64,000 nucleotides of DNA from Phialocephala subalpina (lineage: Eukaryota > Ascomycota > Leotiomycetes > Helotiales > Mollisiaceae), in the NCBI GenBank assembly GCA_900073065.1, contig FJOG01000012.1, positions 1,139,253 to 1,203,252 of the forward strand. The letters are read 5' to 3'. A program made the translations under genes and the position numbers. Under the pieces are notes generated by a model. That model ran no database searches. It was not told the origin of the DNA and saw nothing but the letters and a program-made list of their open reading frames with translations. Below are positions 55,754 to 64,000 of this stretch, piece after piece. Within the stretch, counting starts at the first letter, position 1. Each line of letters opens with the position of its first letter.

Positions 55754-57369
55754 CTTCGCTACCTGTATTCTCGCTCGTCGTACAGTGTCGGGTGTGCAAT
55801 GCGCTCTCGATTCGAAGTCAGGATGGTTGCCGTGAGGTAATTCGAAACAAGGAGGGAAGCGATTTGCGGTTCGCAACTAAATCGTCTGAAAATCAGGAGC
55901 GAAGCGAATCGGTTTTGGTCAGTGAATAAAAGTGAGGGAAATAAATGAAGGAGAGTCTGGAATGGCGATGCGATACACGCAATGCAATAGTGAATATTTG
56001 GGTTGGTATTGAAGATGGGGCGCAAGCGCTGGTGTGAGACCCAAAGACGGATCTGGGCTGCTAGAGAGAGGCGTCGGGGCTGAGCGCCAAGAGCGGTGCC
56101 GAGGAGCGAAATTGCATTTACACTAGCCACACTTTAGATTGGAAACTTGGACATTTTATTTGTAATTATATAATACTTTATCTCTAGTTTATCCTCTTCT
56201 TGTTTCATTTCATTACATTATACAGAGTAGATATTTGATGGCAATAGCTTCAAGTAAGGATGTTAAAGTAATATCTCTACTTCCAACATCGCTCGGTCTC
56301 GCTATCGCTATCGCGTTATTGAAACATTGAACATAACATGTCACGATCAAGCCACATGTTCTTCAGCTTCGGTCATCCTTCTTCAATATGACCAGACCCA
56401 ATACGAGTTATGTATCCTATTTATACAGATATTTATGCAGGTTTCGGTGCATTGAAATATTGATGAGTGGCTTGCACCGATTACGCGGAAGATCGCTGCC
56501 ATGGGTCCTGCCTTATCCGGGTTAGTGGGACCCGAAGTGGTCTAGGAGGTCCGAGAGGAGAATATTGACTTTTTCTCTCCGCATGCAGAAGCTTCTTGTG
56601 CTTATGCATGAGTTGAAGATGAAGTCAAAGCCATTCATTTCAGGCCCAGGAGAAATTTCGGCGGTCGATGTTTGCGAGAGTTAAAGTCAAGTGACTCGAC
56701 AAACTTCATTCGGACGACATGTGTTTCAGACGATGCAGAACCATCTCCTATTCTTCTCAATAGAACATTCAGTGCTTCAACGACGCGTATATTGATGAAT
56801 TTGTGCCGGAATAAGTTTCAAGGTCGGTGAGCACCGCATGGCGATATTTGTAGCAGCGTGGCTGTTGCCGTTTGCGAGCGAATTGGACAAGAATGCTCAG
56901 ACAAGAGGCAGTTTGTCGTTGTACATGTTTTCCTTCAAAATTTCCGTTTCCAATTCTACCTTGATGCAAATCTCAAGGTGGATCAAGATTTAATCGCCAT
57001 GTGCTAATTCAGAGAAGATATCTGTCTCGATTAAGAGACCTCGAGCTCAAGTATTTCCATTTGGCAGTTCATGCTGGGAATGGTGCTTCCAGTGATATAG
57101 ACAGACTTCATCCCTCATTCCTCCTCTTTCAAAGCATCAACACACGGGACCTCAGCTACTCCTGAACTACAGTATCTCTCAGATACTCGCTTTTATCCGC
57201 TAAAGGTTTTAGCTCCAACACGTACCACGCGCGCCAACGCGACAATCCTCACTCATTCTTTCTCAGCCTCTAACTTCAACATCCTTACGATCAACGGCCA
57301 AATCCATTCAATCGACCATCTCAATCAATCCTCTTCGCAACGGCTCATTGCAGGAAGCAACGATACCCC
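55754..57369. other. About 1.6 kb, no gene
   Basis: Upstream region of the Rho3 gene, then unassigned sequence. A stretch at 56685-56745 (AAGTGACTCGACAAACTT...GATGCAG) recurs in diverged form at 58235-58295, on the other side of the 2EXR fragment. Confidence 0.4.
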
Positions 57370-57636
57370 ATGGAGCATCACAGCCCCTCGCCTTTAGAAC
57401 CACCTACCTCTGCCAGACCATTCACGTGTTTCCCACGTTTTTCCCATCGAGATTCGGGCCATGATCTGGAATCTAAAGCCGCGAGTCGTAGAGATGCATT
57501 TCAATCGTGGAGTAGACTCGGCAACGAAGTGGACCCAGACTACGATGAAAGACACGTTTATTTCTACGACGAGGAAGGGTTCTACACGAACATTAGGACG
57601 CCCATTGCCCTAGAAGTCTGCCGAGATTCGAGATAG
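57370..57636 (+). pseudogene. 2EXR-domain fragment with frameshifts
   Basis: Begins MEHHSPSPLEPPTSARPFTC-FPR. In the next frame it reads LPIEIRAMIWNLKPRVVEMHF (shown up to the usual 2EXR length), and then returns to the first frame as SRLGNEVDPDYDERHVYFYD, EEGFYTNIRTPIAL and EVCRDSR before TAG. This is the start of the fungal 2EXR domain, with one shift near 57437-57447 and a compensating one near 57511-57520. The protein normally continues for about 200 residues; nothing matching follows. The role of the family is not established. Non-functional fragment. Confidence 0.7.
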
Positions 57637-58640
57637 TGTGATATCCAGCACGTGACATCACGTTTTCTTTGTCAGCTAGCTCAAAGCTCCTTCCATAAGA
57701 GGACTTCTCACGTAGATTCAGAAGAATCAACTCCGTTTACACCCTTCAAAATCACAACAGGCCGTCGTAGGATGCCTCTTCAACCTTTTGCTTTATATAG
57801 GCTGTATATAAAGGAGCTCCGCTCTTATCTTTAGACAGTATATATAATATATGCTTTATTCTACTTTTTAATAGAAGAGTAAAGCACTATAGCACTAGGG
57901 AGCGTTAAATAACTAGTAAAGGTATAATGCGATCGCTAGTTTAATGGATTTTGCTTAAAATTAATATATCCTCAAATTTTACTTCAAGCTTATCAGTTAA
58001 CTGATCGGTTTATCATTTAAGTCAATAAGTTGACCGGTTTTTCATCCGTCAATCAGTTGGCCACTCTGCAAGTGGGTTGAAGAATCGGATGTCAGAAATA
58101 TAGCGCAATGCGCCCTTGGCAGGAGGGAAAGTGTTCAGTTTATACCAGACAGTCAGCAATAGCGGAGGGGTGAAGCTGGCTCTTATTACAGGAACAAAAT
58201 ATATTACAGTAGTCGGTATTTGGGAAGGCTATAGTCCAGTGACTTGACAAACTTTCGTTCGAGAACAGGTGTCATACACTGGAGGATGCAGGTATCGCTC
58301 ATTCATTCATGTCCAATTCTGAAAGATTCCTGTCGTTTGCAGTCTACAAGCGCACTGTTCCGGTGAGGGAGGTCGGATGGGAAGACCGGGAGGCTGGCTA
58401 TCTTCATAACTATGCTTTCCTCGATTACTCCATCATGTTCGTTGAAAGAAAATCGTGCTACGTATCACGCCCGATTTAAGTCCCGCTTTACCTCCACAGC
58501 CTGACCGAATTGGCCTTGTCCAACGGATTTGTTATTTCTCGGGAAGCTGAAATTTGGCTGCATGGTGGACTCTTCGATCTGAATATCTCAGACTCGAAAG
58601 GCTCAAGGCAAGGCCTAATCCTACGTATGTAGAGAATTCA
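57637..58640. other. About 1 kb, no gene; short degenerate repeats
   Basis: Contains AT-rich sequence (57830-57970) and three related units at 57987-58070 built on (A/C)AGTT(A/G)AC-GGTTT-TCAT. The rest is the 3' flank of the HET gene. Confidence 0.4.
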
Positions 58641-60656
58641 TCAAATAATGCAGACATCTTTCGTCTCCCATCCATAATCTGCAAGAGCACCGTCAAATTG
58701 AATCTCGGCGATTCCCACGCGGCGATAGGTTTCAGGTGTTCTGTTGCCCACCAGGACGAGTAGTAGAGCGTGGCAGTTCTTTAGTGATGTCCCTATTATT
58801 TTGAATGTTGTTACTTGGAAGAGGAACGTGCTTTGAAGTCTAGTCTGTGGATCCCCTTCATTGACATCAAAGGAACAGTACAGGTGGTCTGTCCCAATTC
58901 CTCTAGCTTCTACATCATGTGGAAATGACGAGAAGCACGGAGGAAAAGCTGCTCCCCAGCTAGGAGCTTTCAGTAACTTCCCGCGAATTGTGATCGAAGC
59001 TGAGCTTACGCGGCCAAATGGATCGTCATCGATCTGTTCGATGTTATAGCCGAGCAGTTGTGCCTCGTATTGTACATATTTACTTTCAGGGATATTAGGG
59101 GATTGATGGTGAAGAGTACGCATCCGCTCGTAGATATGCAGACGACTCTGCTGACCTTCGGCTGTGCAGCCAAGGGCCGCCCAGCTCCATGATGGAGCGC
59201 GGTATGAGTCCAAGATTTTACCATCACCGTCCACTCTCCATAATAACCCTTTCTGCACTTCGTCCAGCCAGATACCAGCCAGATACTGACTTGGTGACAT
59301 TCGCTCAATTTCTCTCGCAATTCCAGATATAGCAGTAAGGCCATCACTGCTCATAGTCATGTCGCGGAGAAAGTAGTCGTCTACGAGATTGTACCATCGA
59401 GATCTGGGGCTGAAATGAACTTCTTGTTCCCCGTGTTCTTCCAGTGCCGCATTCCCTGCTAAGAATAATCGTTTTGTAGCTTTTCGATAGCCAGAGGTAC
59501 TCTCGAGTTGTGAATTGATATTCGATTCGCAGTACTTCCGCCTATGGCATTCCCAAACCAGCTGTCCAGCGGTATACAACACTGAACGAGGCGATAGGAT
59601 AAATTCTTGGAGAGTCCATGCCCGTCGCGATAGATATGTATCCCTATCGCGGAACATAGGAAGATCCTTCGGTGCTCGGAAATGAATCTGCTCGCCATAA
59701 CCCAAATTCCAGAATGAACCACCTTCGTTATCTCGCACGCCATGAAGAAATCCCTGCTGATCATCGGAAGCAGAATCAGCGCTAATGGTGATGGTGGCGT
59801 GTTTATAGTAGTCTCCCATCTTTTTTGCTTCTCTAGCCCAATCCTCATGGTCCCCTTGGACAATGCAAAGAGAATCTATCCATAGATATCGGTATCCAAG
59901 TTTTCGGACAACAATGACAGCATCTGAGAATGTCTTTGGCATCTCTTTCATCGGAATTTTGCGTTTTCTCTCTGCCAGGTTCTGACGATCGATTACAAAA
60001 TGGGTTGCTTTCCCCCAGCAATGGCTCAACGCAATGTAGGATCCCTTTTCACCATTTACCTCTTTCAAGTGAGGCTCTTCAGAACTGCCTGTAGGCCCTA
60101 CATCGATTACTCGGCTTGGCAGGTATACCTCGGTCGGTCCTGTACAATATCCCTTGTGTTTTGTAAAACAAGTGTCCCGCCACTTTTTCACCAGCTCGAA
60201 ACAACTTTCATCAGATGCAACGGATGCTACTGGTCTTCCAGTTATGACTCCATCAAGAGCTAGTGGACTTTCTACCCAGATATTAATATAAGAAGGTCAT
60301 CATCGGTCGCTACTAGACGCACCTTGAGCGACGAAAAACTCCACAGTAGTTGACCGTCTTGTAATACTTGTATTCACAATGAAATCAACACCACAATATC
60401 CTTGGCAAAACTCTGCTTGCATCCTGTTCAAGGGCACCGCAAGGCAGAATGTACCGCCGTGTTTTCCCACTTCGTTCTCTATCGCCCCGAGGCCACTTTT
60501 GATGGTCGCACAGAGCTCGCACGCTGTTGTTTCGACACAAGTCAGTAACTCTGCCCAGCTGGCATGATGGTACACAACGCTATCAGAATATAGTATTGCT
60601 TTGACATCGAGTGTTTGGCAGGCATGGCAACCGCGTGCTGCCATCATTGAATTCAT
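58641..60656 (-). CDS. HET-domain protein
   Basis: Two exons: 60656-60323 and 60271-58641, separated by a 51-nt intron (GTGCGT...GGGTAG), in phase, 654 residues. The HET domain, which drives heterokaryon incompatibility and programmed cell death in filamentous ascomycetes, starts at about residue 190 with YIALSHCWG. It continues with RYLWIDSLCIVQGDHEDW, MGDYYKHATITISA and, at about 330, RAWTLQEFILSPR. The C-terminal part has the usual PSWSWAAL. The N-terminal ~110 residues contain a Cys-rich start (CHACQ...CELCATIKSG), common in this class. No NACHT, WD or ankyrin region follows. Many HET genes exist per genome, and this one has no seen partner nearby. It looks intact. Confidence 0.9.
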
Positions 60657-61304
60657 ATCAAGCTCGCGCCTATTCAGGAGATACTCTGGTCTTGATATCC
60701 ACTCTCCTTATGGATACAGTGGTTTAGACAGCAGGTCCCATTGAGGTAGCCAATCGGTTATTCACACATGGCACAACATGCATGTACTTCCGTACTACCG
60801 AACACAGCCTGATGGTAGTCACGTGCTTGGTCGCCATCATTGTATCTCATTCCCAGTTTGAGTGATGAGCCTGCGCACTGTGCGCCGTACTTGAACATTA
60901 ACTATCTGTAAACTCATTTGGCGAGGATCAAAGTGACCGAACAGATTCGAGTAAAAGGAACGCTGCCCGCGGGATTAGAGACTGAGGGTTCAAAGGAGTA
61001 ATTTAGAAGAGCAGCCTGGGCCATGAATACGATGAGAAAGAGAAAATATATCAAAGTCGAGAATTGAATAGCATAGGGGTAAGCGCATAAGAGATGCTTG
61101 AATGAGAGGGGGAAGGTTAGTCATCCATAAGAGTGAGTAGCTGTATTGACGGCGTAGTGAGCATTATAAGGGCATACAACTTAGGAGTATCTAGCTAGGA
61201 ATTGAGCAGCTTTTGAGTTAGTATGTTGAGTAATCAAATACCAAGTGCTAACCCTAGGCTATTATAGGTCCCATGAACGACAGGGAGATGCCTGTGTAAA
61301 TGAT
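60657..61304. other. Intergenic, nothing seen
   Basis: About 650 bp between the 5' end of the HET gene and the 3' end of the permease gene. No motif recognised. Confidence 0.45.
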
Positions 61305-63525
61305 TCAAACCTTCTTCTGAGCACTCACACCAACAACTTCAACCTCAACCTCACTTCCCCTACGGGGCCCCGCGCTCTCCACTTCCTCACCAAAAATCGC
61401 CGCGAAACTAGGTAATGTCCAAGCCACCGCAACCAAATAAGCCACCACCGCTCTCCAAGATGCACCATGATAATACCAATACCGGCCATTCTCAGTGTAT
61501 AGATCTTCGACAAAAATGTTTCCTTTGCGGATGACGAAGTAATCCGTAATGAAGATACCCAAAAATGGGCCCAGAAAGATGGAATACCCTCCCAGGAATG
61601 CGAGGAATGAGGATGCCGATTTGAGGATTTTCCAGGGACAGATGATAACGCCGAGGAGGTAGGAGAGGTACATGCCGCGTTTTATGTTGAGGAAGCGAGG
61701 ACAGAATGTCATGCTGTCTGCGCCCCAAGGGATGACATTCGCCCTGTCGAATTGTCAGTCAAACTGTACTAAAACTCGTCTAATCATGCCCAGAAATACA
61801 GATTCCAAAATCGATAGAAAGAACTTACCCAAGGTTCCCAGCAACCTGACTCAACACAAACCCCGCATTAACAATGAAAACCCAAGTCCTAGTCCCGGGC
61901 GTCCAACTCCTGTCCAAAATCTCACCACACAAATCCCAAGGATTCCAAAGTGCAGTGCCCCAAGCATTCTTGATCGCAGCTGTAGCGAAGATCTCAAGAG
62001 CTGCACAGCCCGTGTTCGATTGGGAGAGCGAGGGCTTGGGACCAGACAGGTGTGTTGCGGGTTCGTGCGTAACGGGCTATGTCGGGTTGGTTGACTACTA
62101 GGGTGGAGGTTTTGCCCATTACTGAGTTGATGCCGCTGAGCTGGGAGATATTAGCTGGTGAAGTTTACAGATGGATGGAGGGAGGCTTACCATTGCCCAA
62201 GCCAACGTGGAACCTTTCATCGGAACCGTGCTTTTAAACTCCGTTCCCATACCCTTCCCTTGCAGCATGCAGTAAATGAACAGCCCAATGGTGATTGGAG
62301 GCAAGACGAAAGACTTGACTGAGAAGATGACTCTGATCCTCGGAATTGGAACACTCAACAACGGTAAAGTCCCAAACCAGATCACTATGAGCCCAATCAT
62401 CTGCTGAATGTTGATCCCAGCGCTTGCAGGAATATGATTTGGGATATCCGTGAAGTTATGTCCAAAGATACACCTCAAGCAAACAGCGACGAAGTATCCT
62501 CCCTGGATGAGTGAGACTCCGACCCAGATGGTGCAGGTTACGACTCGGATGAGGACGGGGAAGTAGGCTGCGCGGAGACCCCAGGGAATACGGGACTCGA
62601 TGGGAAANNNNNNNNNNNNNNNNNNNNNNNNNNNNNNNNNNNNNNNNNNNNNNNNNNNNNNNNNNNNNNNNNNNNNNNNNNNNNNNNNNNNNNNNNNNNN
62701 NNNNNNNNNNNNNNNNNNNNNNNNNNNNNNNNNNNNNNNNNNNNNNNNNNNNNNNNNNNNNNNNNNNNNNNNNNNNNNNNNNNNNNNNNNNNNNNNNNNN
62801 NNNNNNNNNNNNNNNNNNNNNNNNNNNNNNNNNNNNNNNNNNNNNNNNNNNNNNNNNNNNNNNNNNNNNNNNNNNNNNNNNNNNNNNNNNNNNNNNNNNN
62901 NNNNNNNNNNNNNNNNNNNNNNNNNNNNNNNNNNNNNNNNNNNNNNNNNNNNNNNNNNNNNNNNNNNNNNNNNNNNNNNNNNNNNNNNNNNNNNNNNNNN
63001 NNNNNNNNNNNNNNNNNNNNNNNNNNNNNNNNNNNNNNNNNNNNNNNNNNNNNNNNNNNNNNNNNNNNNNNNNNNNNNNNNNNNNNNNNNNNNNNNNNNN
63101 NNNNNNNNNNNNNNNNNNNNNNNNNNNNNNNNNNNNNNNNNNNGTGATCTTTGTCAGTCAGTGGGGCATTGCTTCCAGGTGTGAGAGTATACCTTGCCAA
63201 GATGTCAGACCAATTGTTACCAGAGATGAGCCCAAGCTCCAGACTCCTGGCGAGAATCCTTGGTATTGTTAGTCCCGCTGTCATGAAGATGCTACAAGAG
63301 AAAGTTACCGTAGGACCACCAGAACGCGGCATAATCGTACCACGCCCATGTCCAGTGCGATGGCGGGCTGATGTCGAGATCTTCATTCTTCCAGTGGTTT
63401 CGGTGCTCGAGACGACCTGTTGCTGACTCTTGTGTCTCGATCAACTTGATGAACGCCTCCTTGCTCGAGAAAGCTTCACGAAATGTCGCGGTCCTGCGAT
63501 ATACGCCGCTCTTGACTTTCTCCAT
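61305..63525 (-). CDS. NCS1 permease (uracil/allantoin/purine type), apparent frameshift and gap
   Basis: Fur4/Dal4-type NCS1 transporters import nucleobases or related compounds with a cation through 12 helices. Exon 1 63525-63309 (HWKNEDLDISPPSHWTWAWY, DYAAFWWSYG) joins after intron 63247-63308 to GVWSLGSSLVTIGLTSWQ (63246-63193). The next part is in the N gap. After it: PWGLRAAYFPVLIRVVTCTI, YFVAVCLRCIFGHNF, PNHIPASAGI and STLAWAM to 62192. Intron 62142-62191 follows, then LSGINSVMGKTSTLVVNQPD and IARYAR. The exon ends VAGNLG at 61829. Intron 61744-61828 precedes the last exon (ANVIPWGADSMTFCPRFLNI, FLGPFLGIFITDYFVIRKGN). At about 62017-62020 the frame changes from ALALPIE to TGCAALEIFATAAIKNAWGT, as if two bases were lost. 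Real mutation or assembly error next to the gap. Confidence 0.8.
62608..63143. other. Assembly gap (536 N)
   Basis: Run of N inside the NCS1 permease gene. It hides the end of exon 2's intron and part of the early transmembrane region. Confidence 1.
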
Positions 63526-64000
63526 GATCTTGACAAAGATGCGTTCGTGTCAAGGATCAGCGTCAACATCGCCTGACCCCTTCTGCTATATATGCATAGC
63601 CAGTCCAGCTGTCTCTACGTCAAAAGCATGGGACTTGCATTGCAGGTGTTCCTAGCTGATAACGAGAAGACGTTATCTTGAAATTCTACAAGAAATCGTG
63701 TATGGGAAGGCCCATGATTTGCATGCTCCCAAGAGCTCGGGACAGTCTTCCGCTTGGATGTAAATATCCACTTCGGCCGAGGTCAGCATGTGCCTCTGTG
63801 CTTCCAGGACCTCTGTATCTTATCAAGATGTAGCAAAGGTGGGCATGCAGGATGCGACAAACAGCGTGCATGGTTGAGGATCATCCTCCATTGCTTGGCA
63901 TTGTTTTACTCTTGATGAACGTTTACGGCTGAGCATGTCCGAAGGCAGCTTATGAATTAAAAAAGCAGAATGAGGAAATGTGAAATGAAGACACGAAAAC
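63526..64000. other. Upstream region of the permease gene, nothing else seen
   Basis: About 475 bp to the window end. A TATATATG stretch near 63590 could serve as a TATA-like element for the permease on the minus strand. No further gene is supported. Confidence 0.4.

Noticed and set aside
62538..63386. Frames crossing N positions near the permease
   Set aside because: Artefact of the gap; the apparent start and part of its sequence fall in an intron of the permease gene.
1..64000. CRISPR arrays, bacterial operons, riboswitches, rRNA genes
   Set aside because: None seen. The window is fungal nuclear DNA and no regularly spaced identical repeats or rRNA segments were found.

Overview
The window looks like nuclear DNA of a filamentous ascomycete (Pezizomycotina). 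Genes carry short GT-AG introns of about 45-100 nt with CTAAC/CTGAC-type branch points. The protein families are typical of these fungi: HET domain, Zn2Cys6 factor, 14-helix MFS pump, Clr5, 2EXR, Egh16/Gas1 and Rho3. Gene-bearing DNA alternates with extremely AT-rich blocks (about 1-3060, 3850-5930, 14800-16400, 33720-35850, 40790-41260) that look like repeats destroyed by RIP, i.e. C-to-T and G-to-A change with many TAA/TAG codons. No species is named. There are two runs of N (35022-35485 and 62608-63143).

Layout. 1-6410: a RIP-degraded MULE transposase and a degraded pogo/Fot1 element inserted into an IWR1-like gene. 6790-6968: a class II tRNA-Leu(AAG) gene with two interruptions. 7000-14500: gene-poor, with one small hypothetical gene and one large multi-exon membrane protein. 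14500-18900: a RIP-degraded repeat ORF and tandem repeats. 19640-21615: an oligopeptide-transporter pseudogene. 22009-25404: a Clr5-domain gene and a small gene interrupted by an in-frame stop. 25800-26387: a MULE-like MITE with a perfect 9-bp target duplication. 26400-29800: apparently decayed sequence. 29874-30744: an Egh16/Gas1-type secreted protein. 30745-39200: repeats, including a second pogo element. 39211: a small bZIP gene. 42141-46851: a Zn2Cys6 regulator divergent from an MFS exporter. 46900-64000: ordinary single genes (mismatch-specific DNA glycosylase, Rho3 GTPase, HET protein, NCS1 permease) mixed with broken genes (epoxide hydrolase, 2EXR fragment) and a MITE.

Working together. 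The clearest functional pair is the divergent regulator/exporter at 42141-46851, probably an efflux module. The other genes look like independent loci. Many genes are broken by stops, frameshifts, inversion or transposons, which fits a repeat-rich compartment.

The most unusual observation is the tRNA-Leu(AAG). Besides the normal intron after position 37 it carries an 81-nt insertion between positions 26 and 27, bounded by GTATGT and CAG like a spliceosomal intron. Removing both gives a regular class II cloverleaf. All calls were made by eye without database searches.
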